DNA of 64,000 bases, taken from assembly GCF_025643255.1 (NCBI RefSeq), contig NZ_CP087112.1:1426001-1490000 (forward strand), read 5' to 3'. Below the pieces are notes generated by a model. It saw nothing but the letters and a program-made list of their open reading frames with translations, had not been told where the DNA came from and searched no databases. The stretch's first letter is position 1. Every line of letters begins with the position of its first letter. Source of the DNA: Halomonas sp. 7T. GTDB taxonomy: Bacteria; Pseudomonadota; Gammaproteobacteria; Pseudomonadales; Halomonadaceae. The translations under genes were made by a program, and so were the position numbers. This document shows positions 26,336 through 37,414 of this stretch, in pieces.

Positions 26336-27754
26336 TTACTGAGGCGTTTCAATCACCCAGGTAGTTCCTTCCCGGGAATCTTTTAGAATAATACCTAAAG
26401 CGGCCAGTTCGTCACGAATCGCATCCGCCTGGGCAAAATCCTTATTGGCTTTTGAAGCCTGACGCTCAGCAATTTTGCTCTCAATCTCAGCTTCGCTAAG
26501 TGCCACCTGCTGCTGAACACCTTTAAGAAAGGTCTGAGGCCTCTGCTGCAAAAGCCCTAACACACCGGCTAAACGCTTCAACTCGCCTGCCAGGCGCGGA
26601 GCTTCTGCCGGCTGGTCGCTTTTTGCACGGTTAAGATCACGGGCTAAATCAAACAGTACCGCTAATGCTTCGGGCGTATTGAAGTCATCATCCATCGCCG
26701 TTGTGAAGCGTTCGCTATACGTAGCAAGCGCTTCTTGACCAACAGTTGAGGCGTCTTGACTCTCTTGCTCTTGCACCTCAACACCGTCCAGCGCGGTGTA
26801 AAACCGGGTGAGCGATTTACGTGCCTCAACGAGTGAATCAGCCGAATAGTTGATGGCGCTTCGGTAGTGACTAGCCACTAACAGATAACGTACAACCTCT
26901 GGATCATGCTCAGCCAGCACATCACGGATAGTGAAAAAGTTGCCCAACGATTTTGACATCTTTTCCTGATTCACCCGAACGGCACCTGCGTGCATCCACG
27001 TATTTACGTAGGTTTTGCCGGTAGCCGCTTCAGATTGAGCGATCTCATTTTCATGATGGGGAAAAGTAAGATCAGGTCCACCACCGTGAATATCGAACGT
27101 ATCGCCCAAGCAGCACGTTGACATAGCTGAGCACTCAATATGCCAGCCAGGCCGCCCATCGCCCCATGGAGAAGGCCAGTGAACCTCGGTAGGCTTAGCA
27201 GCTTTCCAAAGCACGAAGTCGAGGGGGTCTTCTTTATGAACATCCACCTCTACACGCGCACCCGAGCGCATGTCATCCAGTTGACGGTTATTCAGCTTGC
27301 CATAGTTGGTAAATTTACGTACCCGATAATAGACATCACCATTCGCAGCGGGATAGGCAAAGCCCTTCTCAATCAGCGTTTCGATCATGGCAATGATCTC
27401 GCCTATATGCCCGGTAGCACGCGGCTCGTGGCTCGGCGGCAATACGTTCAGACGCACTTCGTCATCATGCATTGCATCGATCATACGCTCCGTCAGTGCA
27501 CTGATGGTCTCGCTATTTTCATCAGCGCGCTTGAGGATCTTGTCGTCGATATCAGTGATATTGCGTACGTAGTTTACTTCGTAACCACGGTGGCGCAGAT
27601 AGCGGGTAATCACATCAAAGGCCACCATTACCCGTGCGTGGCCAAGGTGGCAATAGTCATACACCGTCATGCCACAGACATACATGCTTACTTTACCCGC
27701 GACGAGCGGGGTAAACGGTTCTTTGCGGCGTGTCAGCGTATTGTAAATCTGCAT
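26336..27754 (-). CDS. cysS: Cysteinyl-tRNA synthetase
   Basis: A 472-residue class I synthetase. The HIGH motif reads HLGH (in [10 protein letters not shown]) and KMSKS is in [11 protein letters not shown]. Zinc-site residues include Cys28 in VCGMTVYD and the [10 protein letters not shown] and FPHHENE segments. It charges tRNA-Cys in the cytoplasm. Length is slightly above the usual 460. AAGGA lies before the ATG. It follows glnS by 11 bases on the same strand, so the two synthetases form an operon. A hairpin follows the stop. Confidence 0.97.
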   Translation of the reverse strand: MQIYNTLTRRKEPFTPLVAGKVSMYVCGMTVYDYCHLGHARVMVAFDVITRYLRHRGYEVNYVRNITDIDDKILKRADENSETISALTERMIDAMHDDEVRLNVLPPSHEPRATGHIGEIIAMIETLIEKGFAYPAANGDVYYRVRKFTNYGKLNNRQLDDMRSGARVEVDVHKEDPLDFVLWKAAKPTEVHWPSPWGDGRPGWHIECSAMSTCCLGDTFDIHGGGPDLTFPHHENEIAQSEAATGKTYVNTWMHAGAVRVNQEKMSKSLGNFFTIRDVLAEHDPEVVRYLLVASHYRSAINYSADSLVEARKSLTRFYTALDGVEVQEQESQDASTVGQEALATYSERFTTAMDDDFNTPEALAVLFDLARDLNRAKSDQPAEAPRLAGELKRLAGVLGLLQQRPQTFLKGVQQQVALSEAEIESKIAERQASKANKDFAQADAIRDELAALGIILKDSREGTTWVIETPQ

Positions 27755-27765
27755 ATGACGTTTCC

Positions 27766-29445
27766 TTAGCCCTTCTGTTTGATTTTCGCCCAGCTATCTT
27801 TTAATCCTACGGTGCGGTTAAACACCGGCTGCCCTGGTTTGGAAGCATGACGGTCGGCACAGAAATAACCTGTTCTCTCAAACTGGAAGCGATCTTCCGG
27901 AGCTGCGTCCGCCAAGCTGGGCTCGCCAATCGCCTGACAAACTGCCAGAGACTCTGGATTGAGGTGGTCTAGGAAATCGACATCTTTGTCGCGATCGGGC
28001 TGCTCAACCAAGAAGAGGTTTTCGTACAGGCGTACTTCCATGGGCACACCGTAAGCCGCGCTAACCCAATGAATTACGCCTTTCACCTTGCGGCCTTCTG
28101 GGTTTTTACCCAAAGTATCGAAATCTACCGAGCAATGCAGCTCTGTGATCTCACCCGCGTCGTCTTTAATCACATCATCACAGCGTATAACGTAGCTGTT
28201 GCGAAGACGTACTTCCTTGCCGGGCGCTAAGCGGAAGAACTTCTTGGGCGCATCTTCCATAAAGTCATCTTGGTCGATGTAAAGCTCACGACCAAACGGC
28301 ACCTTACGCACGGCCATATCGTCACGTGCGGGGTGACCGGGCACTTCGTACATCTCTTCATGGTCTTCAGGGACATTCGTCAGCACTACTTTAAGAGGTT
28401 TCAATACGCACATTGCCCGCGGCGCGTTGTCCTCAAGGTCTGAGCGGATCGCATGCGTTAGCATGGCAATATCCACTAAACCACCGTCGGCGCGCGTCAC
28501 ACCGATCATCTCACAAAACTTACGGATAGAAGCTGGCGTATAGCCACGACGACGCATGCCAGAGATGGTTGGCATGCGCGGGTCGTCCCACCCATCGACA
28601 ATTTGCTCGTCAACCAATAGCTTTAACTTGCGCTTAGAGGTTAGCGTATAGTCAAGGTTCAGACGGGCGAACTCAATCTGGCGTGGTTTCGCTGGCACGG
28701 GAAGGTTGTTTAAAAACCACTCATACAGCGGACGGTGATCTTCAAACTCCAACGTACAGATAGAGTGAGTAATCCCCTCAATGGCGTCAGATTGACCGTG
28801 GGTAAAGTCATAAGAAGGATAGATTTTCCACTTATCACCGGTCTGATGATGATGAGCATGCCGGACACGGTAAAGAATAGGATCACGCAGATTGATATTA
28901 GGCGAGGCCATATCAATTTTAGCGCGCAGCACTTTCCCGCCTTCCGCAAACTCGCCGACACGCATCCGCTCAAGGAGATCAAGGTTCTCTTCCACACTGC
29001 GCTCGCGGTAAGGGCTTGGCTTGCCGGGCTCAGTTAATGTGCCGCGATATTCACGGATCTCATCTGGCGATAGATCATCCACGTAGGCCTTGCCTTCACG
29101 GATTAGATGTTGAGCCCAAATATATAGTTGATCGAAGTAATCCGATGCAAAGCGCACAGGGCCAGCCCATTTAAAACCCAACCAACTGACATCTTCTTTG
29201 ATGGCGTCAATATACGCCTGCTCTTCTTTCGCTGGGTTGGTGTCGTCAAAACGCAGATGACACTCACCACCCAACTGCTCCGCCAACCCAAAATTTAAAC
29301 AAATCGACTTAGCATGGCCGATATGCAGAAAGCCATTGGGCTCAGGGGGAAAGCGTGTGACAATTTTGCTGACCTGGCCGCCCTCAATTTCGTCGCGTAC
29401 TTGGTTGCGAATGAAGTTCGGCGCTGGGGTGGTCTCGTTGGTCAT
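27766..29445 (-). CDS. glnS: Glutaminyl-tRNA synthetase
   Basis: A 559-residue class I synthetase. It shows the HIGH box in [17 protein letters not shown] (about 31-47), the KMSKS-equivalent LTSKRKL (about 270), and the GlnRS anticodon-binding C-terminal beta barrels with [21 protein letters not shown] at the end. It attaches glutamine to tRNA-Gln directly, so this organism probably does not rely only on the GatCAB route for Gln-tRNA. The start at 29445 has no obvious ribosome binding site. It shares a 156-base divergent region with ppiB. Confidence 0.97.
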   Translation of the reverse strand: MTNETTPAPNFIRNQVRDEIEGGQVSKIVTRFPPEPNGFLHIGHAKSICLNFGLAEQLGGECHLRFDDTNPAKEEQAYIDAIKEDVSWLGFKWAGPVRFASDYFDQLYIWAQHLIREGKAYVDDLSPDEIREYRGTLTEPGKPSPYRERSVEENLDLLERMRVGEFAEGGKVLRAKIDMASPNINLRDPILYRVRHAHHHQTGDKWKIYPSYDFTHGQSDAIEGITHSICTLEFEDHRPLYEWFLNNLPVPAKPRQIEFARLNLDYTLTSKRKLKLLVDEQIVDGWDDPRMPTISGMRRRGYTPASIRKFCEMIGVTRADGGLVDIAMLTHAIRSDLEDNAPRAMCVLKPLKVVLTNVPEDHEEMYEVPGHPARDDMAVRKVPFGRELYIDQDDFMEDAPKKFFRLAPGKEVRLRNSYVIRCDDVIKDDAGEITELHCSVDFDTLGKNPEGRKVKGVIHWVSAAYGVPMEVRLYENLFLVEQPDRDKDVDFLDHLNPESLAVCQAIGEPSLADAAPEDRFQFERTGYFCADRHASKPGQPVFNRTVGLKDSWAKIKQKG

Positions 29446-29601
29446 GGTGGTGTTAATAACCTCATAGTGGATGGTGCGCTAGGCAACCGATGCCTACGCT
29501 AATAGGGTTAGCGCTTCGCGGCGCTGGACAAAACCGCTATTATAACGTGACGCCGATGCACAGCGCCAAGGCGAACGCCTTTATTGAACAGGAATTTATC
29601 T

Positions 29602-30102
29602 ATGATCGTATTACAGACCAACCACGGTGACATTACTATTGCGCTTAATCATGAAAAAGCGCCGGTTAGCGCGGCTAACTTTGAACAGTATGTGCGTGAA
29701 GGATTTTACGACGGCACGCTCTTTCACCGTGTCATCGATGGCTTCATGGTACAAGGCGGCGGTTTTGATCAAGACTTTAACCAAAAGCCGACCCGCGACC
29801 CCATTGAAAACGAAGCTGACAACGGCCTGCAAAATACCATAGGCACGTTGGCAATGGCACGCACCCAAGACCCTCATTCTGCCACAGCACAGTTTTTTAT
29901 TAACGTAGGTGACAATAGCTTCCTCAACCATAGCGGTAAAAGCCTCCAAGGCTGGGGCTATGCTGTCTTTGGCGAAGTGGTTGAAGGTATGGAGATAGTC
30001 AACAAAATTAAGGGCGTTAGCACTACGCGCCGGGGTATGCACGCTGATGTCCCGTCTGAAGATGTCATTATCGAGCGTGCATTCGTTAAAGAAGCAGAAT
30101 AA
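29602..30102 (+). CDS. ppiB: Peptidyl-prolyl cis-trans isomerase B, cyclophilin type
   Basis: A 166-residue cytoplasmic cyclophilin with no signal peptide. Family segments are [32 protein letters not shown] and [15 protein letters not shown]. It speeds proline isomerisation during folding. I chose ATG 29602 because it begins the conserved [11 protein letters not shown] strand; the in-frame ATG at 29584 adds six weakly supported residues. It is followed 15 bases later by lpxH, the same order as in many gammaproteobacteria. Confidence 0.96.
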   Translation: MIVLQTNHGDITIALNHEKAPVSAANFEQYVREGFYDGTLFHRVIDGFMVQGGGFDQDFNQKPTRDPIENEADNGLQNTIGTLAMARTQDPHSATAQFFINVGDNSFLNHSGKSLQGWGYAVFGEVVEGMEIVNKIKGVSTTRRGMHADVPSEDVIIERAFVKEAE

Positions 30103-30117
30103 ACGCCTGGGAGACTT

Positions 30118-30888
30118 ATGCGCACTTTGTTGGTAGCCGACATGCATCTAAGCAGCGATACTCCTGAGGTTAACCAAGGGTTTTTTCGCTATTTAGAGCA
30201 AACTGCACAGGGGGCAGACGCCTTATATATTTTAGGTGACCTCTTCGATGCCTGGATCGGTGATGACCTTCTTGATACACCTCACCCACTGAGCGCAGTT
30301 GCCCATGATGTCATCAAGCGGTTACGCAAACTTAGCAGCAACGGAACAGCCGTTCATTTCCTACATGGTAATCGTGATTTTCTAATCGGTGAGCGTTTCA
30401 TCAATGCCTGCCAGGGAAATCTGCTACCCGAAGCCCAAGCCGTTGAGCTTCAGGGCGTCCCAGTAGTCATACTGCATGGCGATAGCTTATGTACCAGGGA
30501 CGAAGCCTATATGGCGTTTCGCCAACAATCACGGGATCCGCAGTGGCAGGCACAAATATTAGCGCTCCCTCTGGAGCAGCGTGTAGAGCTGGCAAAAAGC
30601 TTACGTATGCAGTCCGGCGATGCCAACGCTAATAAAGCCGAAGAAATCATGGACGTTACCCATGATGAAGTCGTGAAACTAATGGCACGTTGCGGGGTAT
30701 CGACCATGATTCATGGACATACCCATCGCCCAAAAGTACATGATTTAACCGTAGAGGACGTTCCCGCCAAACGCTTTGTGCTAGGCGACTGGGACAACCA
30801 GCACGGCTGGGACGTATTGATTGAGCAAACACCGGAGCACCATGCTGTTCCTGTGCTGCGCCAGTTCGCACTCGACGCTCCGCCGTAG
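30118..30888 (+). CDS. lpxH: UDP-2,3-diacylglucosamine pyrophosphatase
   Basis: A 256-residue calcineurin-like metallophosphoesterase. Metal-binding motifs appear in order: DMH (Asp8, His10), GDLFDAWIGDD (41-51), HGNRDF (about 83-88), HGD and HGHTHRP (about 199-205). LpxH cleaves UDP-diacylglucosamine to lipid X in lipid A synthesis at the inner membrane. GGGAG precedes the ATG. The stop codon falls within the first unit of a CCGTAG hexanucleotide repeat, and every unit carries a further in-frame TAG. Confidence 0.96.
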   Translation: MRTLLVADMHLSSDTPEVNQGFFRYLEQTAQGADALYILGDLFDAWIGDDLLDTPHPLSAVAHDVIKRLRKLSSNGTAVHFLHGNRDFLIGERFINACQGNLLPEAQAVELQGVPVVILHGDSLCTRDEAYMAFRQQSRDPQWQAQILALPLEQRVELAKSLRMQSGDANANKAEEIMDVTHDEVVKLMARCGVSTMIHGHTHRPKVHDLTVEDVPAKRFVLGDWDNQHGWDVLIEQTPEHHAVPVLRQFALDAPP

Positions 30889-30918
30889 CCGTAGCCGTAG
30901 CCGTAGCCGTAGCCGTAG
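30883..30918. repeat. Hexanucleotide tandem repeat (CCGTAG)x6 at the end of lpxH
   Basis: Six perfect copies of CCGTAG. The unit is two codons long, so each copy reads CCG TAG in the lpxH frame; the first TAG is the lpxH stop and the other five are back-up stops. Copy-number changes of one or more units would not alter LpxH while any unit remains. Confidence 0.95.
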
Positions 30919-30941
30919 CGAATAGAGCGAACAAAATGCCA

Positions 30942-30976
30942 TTGAAAAAGCCGATCGTATCGATCGGCTTTTCAAT
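30942..30976. terminator. Bidirectional terminator between lpxH and ppiD
   Basis: The stem AAAAGCCGATCG / CGATCGGCTTTT has a three-base TAT loop, flanked by A and T runs on both sides. It separates the convergent lpxH and ppiD genes and should end transcripts from both. Confidence 0.85.
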
Positions 30977-31013
30977 TTAAAGGCTACCGAATCGCTACAC
31001 GAACGCTGATGGT

Positions 31014-32831
31014 TTAGCGCTCAATCTCAGCATCGCGATGCAGGTCGTCGATCAGTGCCTGGATGACCGATTGAGCCCGTAGCTGTTCAGCCATTTGTGC
31101 CACAAACGTGGTTATTTGCTCATTCACATCACCCGCCGACACATCGTCTAATGCTACCACTGCGACACTTTGCGGAAGCGTTACAGCACGGTAAACACTC
31201 TGTCCTTCTTGAGGACGGGGCATGCGGAACACTTGCTGCACAAGTGCTTGGGGCAACGTACTATCAGACTGGCGCGATACATTGGCAGCCTCAAGCCATG
31301 AAACATCTACATCGTTACCTGACTCTAACGCTGAAATAATACGCGCAGCCTCGTCCTGAAGTGCTTCTTGTCGCTGCTGTGCAGTGACGGCCGTTTCAAC
31401 TTCATCACGTACGTCATCCAGCGGTAGCAGGGTAGGCTCTCGATGCTCTGCAACGCGTAAAACCAAACGACGGTCATCGTCAAGCTCGATCACTTCGCTG
31501 TTGTAGCCCTCTTCAAGCACATCAGCACTGAACGCTTCGTCTAACACTCCAGGCTCGGATAGCACACCCTCGCCTTCGCCACGTGCAAGCCAGTCTGTTT
31601 GGCTAAGCATCAAGCCAAGATCATTCGCAACAGTTTCCAGATCATCAGCGGCAAAGCTCTCATCAATTAAGCGCTGCACTTGGCGGTTAAAGTCATCGCT
31701 CACTTCACGCAGCGCGACTTCTTGCTGCAGCGTCTCACGCTGATCCTCAAACGCTGGCGCCTCAATCCGTGTCACTTGCAAAATATGGAAAGCACCATCC
31801 ATTTCGACCAGCTGAGACGTCTCCCCTTCACCCAACGCAAATGCCGCCTCATCAAACGCGTCACCGAAGAAACCGCGGCTAATAACCCCGAGGTCGCCAC
31901 CCTCTTCTGCACTGGCTGTATCGTCAGAGTAACGTAAAGCTGTTTCAGCAAAGGGTTCGCCCTCTTCTAATGCCTGAAGCGCTACTTCAGCACGCTCTTG
32001 CGCCTCTTCACGGCTACGCTCTCCACCAAACGTCACCATGATATGAGACACTTGGCGATCGGCATTGCGATTTTGCTCACGCCACGCTGCACGCAAGTCA
32101 TCTTCATCAACCTCACGTCCAGAAGCCATTTCCTGGCGATCAATCAGGACATACTCAACGCGCACTTGTTCGGGGCGCTCAAAACGTGACTGATTGGTGT
32201 CGTAGTAATCCTGCATCTGCTCTTCCGTCACGTCGATATCCAGCTGAATATCGTCGGCATTTAACATTGAGTAACGGAAACTGCGCTGCTGACGCTGCAA
32301 CTCTGCCAGGCGTTCTTGTTCACTGGCCAAACTAAAATCGCTAAATGCCAGCCCTTGCTGAAGGTGTTGACGATTAATATCTACGCGTAACTCTTCTCTG
32401 AATGAGAGCGGCGTATAGCCAGCACCGGCTAGGCGGTTACGAAACACCTCGGATGAGAAGCGACCATCTTGATCATGGAATTCAGGGAGGCCCACAATGA
32501 TCTGGTCTAATTGGGCTTCAGATACATAAAAGCCGCCATCTTCAGCATACTGAGTCAACAGCTTTTGGGTAATAAGCTGGTCAAGCATATCGTTACGCAA
32601 AGCACGCTCTTGTTCTGGCGGCACTTGCCCGGAACGTAGTGCACGCTGAACCTCAAGCTCTACCTGCTGCCGCATAATCGGCTCGCCATTGACGCTTGCC
32701 ACTTCATTGGGATCACTACCGAATACGCTAAACAGCGATTCAATGCCGAACAGCGCCATGGCAGCCACCATAACACCGATGATTATTTTGGCACCCCAGC
32801 TTCTGGAGCCGTCTCGAATACTTTGCAGCAT
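31014..32831 (-). CDS. ppiD: Membrane-anchored periplasmic folding chaperone PpiD
   Basis: A 605-residue protein. An N-terminal membrane anchor (about 15-35) is followed by a SurA-like chaperone region and a single parvulin domain at about 262-355 (VSHIMVTFGG, GEPFAETALRYSDDTASAEEGGD, FHILQVTRIE). E. coli PpiD has 623 residues and the same plan. It helps newly exported proteins fold at the periplasmic side of the translocon. GAGG precedes the ATG. It follows hupB on the same strand after a terminator, the lon-hupB-ppiD order being conserved in gammaproteobacteria. Confidence 0.94.
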   Translation of the reverse strand: MLQSIRDGSRSWGAKIIIGVMVAAMALFGIESLFSVFGSDPNEVASVNGEPIMRQQVELEVQRALRSGQVPPEQERALRNDMLDQLITQKLLTQYAEDGGFYVSEAQLDQIIVGLPEFHDQDGRFSSEVFRNRLAGAGYTPLSFREELRVDINRQHLQQGLAFSDFSLASEQERLAELQRQQRSFRYSMLNADDIQLDIDVTEEQMQDYYDTNQSRFERPEQVRVEYVLIDRQEMASGREVDEDDLRAAWREQNRNADRQVSHIMVTFGGERSREEAQERAEVALQALEEGEPFAETALRYSDDTASAEEGGDLGVISRGFFGDAFDEAAFALGEGETSQLVEMDGAFHILQVTRIEAPAFEDQRETLQQEVALREVSDDFNRQVQRLIDESFAADDLETVANDLGLMLSQTDWLARGEGEGVLSEPGVLDEAFSADVLEEGYNSEVIELDDDRRLVLRVAEHREPTLLPLDDVRDEVETAVTAQQRQEALQDEAARIISALESGNDVDVSWLEAANVSRQSDSTLPQALVQQVFRMPRPQEGQSVYRAVTLPQSVAVVALDDVSAGDVNEQITTFVAQMAEQLRAQSVIQALIDDLHRDAEIER

Positions 32832-32890
32832 GCTAGCCTCAGATTATTACAGCAAAACTCATCGCCCAAAATAACGGGCTAGAAAAGAAT

Positions 32891-32920
32891 ATGGGCGCAT
32901 CGCGGATGCGATGCGCCCAT
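32891..32920 (-). terminator. Terminator of hupB
   Basis: A perfect 13-base stem, ATGGGCGCATCGC / GCGATGCGCCCAT, with a four-base loop, lies 23 bases past the hupB stop. On the minus strand it is followed by ATTCTTTTCT. Confidence 0.8.
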
Positions 32921-32942
32921 TAGATCACAGAATATACGCCAA

Positions 32943-33215
32943 TTAGTTGACGGCGTCTTTCAGCGCTTTACCGGCTTTAAAGCTGGGAACTTTCGCAGCG
33001 CTGATTTGAATTGGCTGACCCGTCTGCGGGTTGCGACCTGTACGTGCAGCACGCTCTTTAATGGCGAAAGTGCCAAAGCCTACCAGTGAAACACTCTCGC
33101 CTTTTTTGAGGCTATCGGTGACAGACTCCACCATGGCATCCAATGCGCGGGTTGCCGCTGCTTTAGGAATATCAGCAGACGCGGCAATAGCTTCAATCAG
33201 CTCGGACTTATTCAC
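32943..33215 (-). CDS. hupB: DNA-binding protein HU-beta
   Basis: A 90-residue HU-family protein with the DNA-binding arm [27 protein letters not shown]. It bends DNA non-specifically and compacts the nucleoid. The start is GTG at 33215, preceded by AAGGGG. A strong sigma-70-like promoter lies about 80-110 bases upstream, and a perfect hairpin follows the gene, so hupB is probably a monocistronic, highly expressed unit. It differs from the IHF alpha gene at 41033 in lacking the extended C-terminus. Confidence 0.96.
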   Translation of the reverse strand: MNKSELIEAIAASADIPKAAATRALDAMVESVTDSLKKGESVSLVGFGTFAIKERAARTGRNPQTGQPIQISAAKVPSFKAGKALKDAVN

Positions 33216-33295
33216 ACTTCACCCCTTAACTGTTTCAAAAAATGGCTCTGAACGGCGCAATCACCGGGTGCTACAACCTCAAAGCATAGCTGCGT

Positions 33296-33325
33296 TTTAT
33301 AGCAATGCCTTGAAACACCTGTCAA
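33296..33325 (-). promoter_or_regulatory. Sigma-70 promoter of hupB
   Basis: On the minus strand TTGACA (33320-33325) and TATAAA (33296-33301) are separated by 18 bases, or 17 if CTATAA is taken as the -10. It points toward hupB and leaves a leader of about 75 bases. Confidence 0.75.
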
Positions 33326-33408
33326 GCGACCGAACCGTGGGATGCCGTTCGCGCAAGGCAATCGGCAAACTTATTACGTAATATTAAAGCTCCAAAGAAC
33401 CCTAATGC

Positions 33409-35838
33409 TTAATGCGTGCTGACTACGGCATTCGAACTAAAAGACGTATCAGTACCTTTTAACGAGGCGCTGTCGTCGACTTGATCGTTCGTTAGCGCTA
33501 TCGCTAACACCTCATCTATCCACTGTACGGGACGAATATCAAGTGCACCTTTGATATTTTCCGGTACTTCCTTGAGATCTCGGCGATTTTCCTCAGGAAT
33601 CAGGACGGTCTTTATACCACCGCGGCGCGCTGCCAGCAATTTCTCCTTTAAACCCCCGATGGGTAAGACCTCTCCACGTAGGTTAACTTCACCTGTCATT
33701 GCCACATCGCAGCGTACGGCGCGCTGCGTATAGGCCGATACAATTGCGGTCACCATCGCTATACCCGCACTTGGGCCATCCTTGGGAGTAGCACCTTCGG
33801 GGACGTGTATATGGAGATCTTCGTTCTCAAACCGCTGAGGATCAATCCCATACTCATGAGCACGAGCCTTAACCACTGTTTGCGCAGCGCTGACTGACTC
33901 TTTCATTACGTCGCCGAGCGAGCCAGTTTTATTAATACGCCCTTTACCCGGGGTAACGACAGATTCAATATTGAGCAGTTCACCACCTACAGATGTCCAA
34001 GCAAGCCCGGTCACCCGACCTACCTGGTCCTCTTTTTCCGCCAGTCCATAGCTGTAGCGACGAACGCCCGCATAGGTTTCTATCTCTTCAGCCGTTAGTA
34101 CTTGGTCAGCTTGTAATTTACTGCCTTTCTTCTCATTAGAAACACGTTCCGCCTCAAGGCGTTCACGCAGCACTTTCCTACATACTTTCGCGATCTGGCG
34201 TTCTAGCTCGCGCACACCTGCTTCACGCGTGTAATAGCGCACTAGTTCTAGTAGTGCATCATCCTGCAGAGCAAGCTCATCAACCTTAAGACCGTTGGCT
34301 TCCAGCTGTTTGGGCAGCAGGTAGCGCTTGGCGATGGCAAGCTTCTCGTCTTCGGTGTAACCCGGCAGCCGAATAATTTCCATCCGATCAAGCAGCGGGC
34401 CTGGAATATTCATCGAGTTCGCCGTGCAAATAAACAGCGTCTCGGATAAATCATAATCCAACTCAAGGTAATGATCACTAAAGCTATTATTCTGCTCAGG
34501 ATCAAGGACTTCTAGCAGCGCCGAGGAGGGATCACCACGATGATCCATACCTAGCTTATCAACTTCATCAAGTAAGAAGAGCGGGTTTTTCACGCCAGCA
34601 CGGCTCATCCGCTGCATCAATTTACCCGGCAGCGATCCGATATACGTACGCCTGTGACCACGAATTTCCGATTCATCGCGCACCCCCCCTAACGCCAAGC
34701 GTACATACTTGCGGTTAGTCGCACGTGCAATAGACTGCCCCAATGAGGTCTTACCCACACCTGGCGGCCCAACTAGGCACAGCACCGGGCCTTTCATCTT
34801 ACGTACGCGCTTCTGTACCGCTAAGTACTCCAGTATGCGCGCCTTAACTTCTTCCAGACCGTAATGATCCTCGTCTAGCACCTGCTGCGCTTTTACCAAG
34901 TCATGCTTAACCCGCGTACGCTTCTTCCAAGGAACGGCAATTAGCCAATCCAGATAAGAGCGAACGACAGTGGCTTCAGCCGAATTAGTTGCCATCATTT
35001 TCAGCTTGTTCAGCTCTTGCGTCGCTTTTTCAGCCGCCTCTTTAGGCATACCTGACGCTTCGATGGCCTGCTCGTACTTTTCTGCTTCATTGGGAACATT
35101 ATCCAGCTCCCCCATCTCTTTTTGGATGGCTTTCATCTGTTCGTTGAGATAATACTCTCGCTGTGTCTTTTCCATCTGCTCTTTGACGCGAGAGCGGATG
35201 CGCTTCTCTACCTGAAGCAGATCAATTTCAGACTCAATGAGTGCCATCAAGTGCTCGATACGGTCGCGTACACGATCCATTTCAAGCAGCTCTTGCTTGT
35301 CACCAATTTTCAACGACAAATGAGCGCAGATGGTATCCACCAGACGGCTCGGGTCTTCAATTCCAGTAAGAGAATTGAGCACCTCGTTGGGGACTTTCTT
35401 AGATAGCTTAACGTACTGCTCAAATTGATTTAACAGCACGCGAACCAAGGCTTCTTGCTCGCGTTGGGTAAGCGGCTCACTCTCACGCGCCGTTAAGTAG
35501 GCTTGCGTATAGCCTGCTTCATTTTCTTCTATCTCGACGACATCAGCGCGAAAACTGCCCTCAATAAGCACTTTGACAGTGCCATCTGGCAACTTCAGCA
35601 ATTGCATAATATCTGCCACGGTTCCCATGGCATATAAGTCTGCATTGTCCGGATCATCCTGAGAAGCCTCGCGCTGAGCCACCAGCAGTACACGCTTATC
35701 GGCCTCCATCGCCGCTTCCAGGGCTTGGATAGATTTTTCACGGCCAACAAAAAGAGGTATAACCATTTGCGGGTAAACAACCACATCCCGCAACGGCAAC
35801 AAAGGTAGACATTGTGTCTGTTCGGCGTTCTGCTGCAT
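33409..35838 (-). CDS. lon: ATP-dependent protease Lon
   Basis: An 809-residue Lon protease. The N-terminal substrate-binding domain begins with [23 protein letters not shown]; the AAA+ core has Walker [12 protein letters not shown] (about 350-360) and Walker [11 protein letters not shown]; the C-terminal protease has the catalytic serine in [11 protein letters not shown] and a lysine some 40 residues later ([13 protein letters not shown]). It degrades misfolded and regulatory proteins in the cytoplasm. GAGGAA precedes the ATG. It lies between clpX and hupB, the usual gammaproteobacterial order. I could not identify a clear heat-shock promoter. Confidence 0.97.
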   Translation of the reverse strand: MQQNAEQTQCLPLLPLRDVVVYPQMVIPLFVGREKSIQALEAAMEADKRVLLVAQREASQDDPDNADLYAMGTVADIMQLLKLPDGTVKVLIEGSFRADVVEIEENEAGYTQAYLTARESEPLTQREQEALVRVLLNQFEQYVKLSKKVPNEVLNSLTGIEDPSRLVDTICAHLSLKIGDKQELLEMDRVRDRIEHLMALIESEIDLLQVEKRIRSRVKEQMEKTQREYYLNEQMKAIQKEMGELDNVPNEAEKYEQAIEASGMPKEAAEKATQELNKLKMMATNSAEATVVRSYLDWLIAVPWKKRTRVKHDLVKAQQVLDEDHYGLEEVKARILEYLAVQKRVRKMKGPVLCLVGPPGVGKTSLGQSIARATNRKYVRLALGGVRDESEIRGHRRTYIGSLPGKLMQRMSRAGVKNPLFLLDEVDKLGMDHRGDPSSALLEVLDPEQNNSFSDHYLELDYDLSETLFICTANSMNIPGPLLDRMEIIRLPGYTEDEKLAIAKRYLLPKQLEANGLKVDELALQDDALLELVRYYTREAGVRELERQIAKVCRKVLRERLEAERVSNEKKGSKLQADQVLTAEEIETYAGVRRYSYGLAEKEDQVGRVTGLAWTSVGGELLNIESVVTPGKGRINKTGSLGDVMKESVSAAQTVVKARAHEYGIDPQRFENEDLHIHVPEGATPKDGPSAGIAMVTAIVSAYTQRAVRCDVAMTGEVNLRGEVLPIGGLKEKLLAARRGGIKTVLIPEENRRDLKEVPENIKGALDIRPVQWIDEVLAIALTNDQVDDSASLKGTDTSFSSNAVVSTH

Positions 35839-35987
35839 CGCAGACGTTCCTCAAATTCGGATGTGTACTTGAAGGGTACTTAGACAAGCACCTCACAGTA
35901 TAAAAGTAACTTTCGCAACAATTGCATAAGAAACCATGCAAAAGCATCGTGCTGAAAGCATGCGACGAGATGGATTATGCCTAATAG

Positions 35988-36013
35988 CAGGGGGCCGCCT
36001 AGGCGACCCCCTG
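35988..36013 (-). terminator. Terminator of clpX
   Basis: CAGGGGGCCGCCT pairs with AGGCGACCCCCTG with one internal mismatch, giving a strong GC-rich hairpin. It lies 47 bases past the clpX stop on the minus strand; the following T run is weak. Confidence 0.6.
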
Positions 36014-36059
36014 GTTCAACACAAGCGGCATACGCTAGGCCGCAGCGTATGCCAATTGG

Positions 36060-37340
36060 CTAGCCGTCAGTGCCATCAACACGAGCTTCCTCTTGCTGAG
36101 AATAAAGCAACAGTGGCTCGCTTTCTCCGGCAATCACGGATTCATCAATAACCACTTTGCTGACACCTTCAAGCGAAGGAATCTCATACATCGTGTCAAG
36201 CAATACAGATTCAAGGATAGAACGTAGGCCACGAGCACCGGTTTTCCGCTCCATTGCCTTCGTCGCCACCGCACGCAGTGCATCGTCTCTAAACTCAAGC
36301 GACACATCTTCCATTTCAAAGAGCTTGGCGTATTGCTTAACGAGCGAGTTTTTAGGCTCTGTTAAAATTTGCACCAATGCATCTTCGGTCAACTCGGTAA
36401 GTGTAGCGATTACCGGTAGGCGGCCGACAAACTCAGGTATCAAACCAAATTTCACTAGGTCTTCTGGCTCAACATCTGCCAGTAGCTCGCCCACACCCCG
36501 CGAAGACTCTTTACTCTTCACGCTGGCGTTAAAGCCAATGCCGCCTTTTTCAGCACGGTCTCGGATAACCTTGTCTAGGCCAGCGAAAGCGCCCCCTACA
36601 ATAAACAAGATATTGGCGGTGTTAACCTGAACAAATTCTTGCTGCGGGTGCTTGCGACCACCTTGAGGCGGCACTGAGGCAGTTGTGCCTTCAATAAGCT
36701 TCAGCAACGCTTGCTGAACACCCTCACCTGAGACATCCCGAGTAATCGATGGGTTATCAGATTTGCGCGAAATTTTATCGATTTCGTCGATATAGACGAT
36801 TCCGCGCTCAGCTTTTTCGACGTCGTAATCACACTTCTGGAGCAGCTTTTGGATGATGTTTTCAACATCCTCACCCACATAGCCTGCTTCCGTCAGCGTT
36901 GTTGCATCAGCAATAGTAAAGGGCACATTTAATAGCCGCGCCATGGTTTCTGCCAGCAGTGTTTTACCACTACCGGTTGGACCAATGAGCAGAATATTAG
37001 ATTTACCTAGCTCCACATCGCCGTCACGCACGTCTGTTTTCAGGCGTTTATAGTGGTTATAAACCGCTACAGATAGCACCATTTTGGCGCGATCCTGCCC
37101 GATGACATAGTCGTCTAATGTATGACGTATTTCGCGGGGCGTAGGTAAACGCTCCTCATCGCTCTCGGCATCGGCTTCGAGAACTTCCTCGCGAATGATG
37201 TCATTACATAAGTCGACACACTCATCGCAGATATACACGGACGGGCCTGCAATTAGCTTACGCACTTCGTTTTGATTTTTACCGCAAAACGAGCAGTAAA
37301 GCAGCTTGCCACCTTCGTCCTTGCCTTTGCCGTCGGCCAT
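36060..37340 (-). CDS. clpX: ClpXP protease ATP-binding subunit ClpX
   Basis: A 426-residue AAA+ unfoldase. The N-terminal zinc-binding domain has CSFC and CDEC (about 16-38); Walker A is GPTGSGKT (about 117-124), Walker B is [10 protein letters not shown], and the ClpP-binding loop region and sensor 2 (TGARGLRSI) are present. I chose ATG 37340, which starts the conserved [12 protein letters not shown]; a longer reading to 37370 adds residues not typical of ClpX. It selects, unfolds and feeds substrates to ClpP, encoded just upstream. A GC-rich hairpin lies in the leader. Confidence 0.97.
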   Translation of the reverse strand: MADGKGKDEGGKLLYCSFCGKNQNEVRKLIAGPSVYICDECVDLCNDIIREEVLEADAESDEERLPTPREIRHTLDDYVIGQDRAKMVLSVAVYNHYKRLKTDVRDGDVELGKSNILLIGPTGSGKTLLAETMARLLNVPFTIADATTLTEAGYVGEDVENIIQKLLQKCDYDVEKAERGIVYIDEIDKISRKSDNPSITRDVSGEGVQQALLKLIEGTTASVPPQGGRKHPQQEFVQVNTANILFIVGGAFAGLDKVIRDRAEKGGIGFNASVKSKESSRGVGELLADVEPEDLVKFGLIPEFVGRLPVIATLTELTEDALVQILTEPKNSLVKQYAKLFEMEDVSLEFRDDALRAVATKAMERKTGARGLRSILESVLLDTMYEIPSLEGVSKVVIDESVIAGESEPLLLYSQQEEARVDGTDG

Positions 37341-37360
37341 TCGCGTACCTCTATCACTGC

Positions 37361-37376
37361 GGCGGCTCACGCCGCC
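37361..37376 (-). other. Hairpin in the clpX leader
   Basis: GGCGGC and GCCGCC form a six-base stem with a four-base loop about 20 bases before the clpX start, between clpP and clpX. There is no T run, so it may be an mRNA processing or stability element rather than a terminator. Confidence 0.4.
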
Positions 37377-37414
37377 GGAAAAGCTCGTTAGAAAAGCACA
37401 ATCCTATTACGCTA

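Noticed and set aside
30883..30918. Possible CRISPR or coding extension in the hexamer repeat
   Set aside because: The unit is only six bases with no spacers, and every unit has a stop codon in the lpxH frame.
33372..33383. TATTACGTAATA palindrome between lon and hupB
   Set aside because: It is AT-rich and upstream of the hupB promoter by about 50 bases; a short AT-rich palindrome like this can arise by chance.
35839..35987. Sigma-32 heat-shock promoter upstream of lon
   Set aside because: A TATACT-like -10 is present but no CTTGAA and CCCCAT pair at proper spacing could be found.
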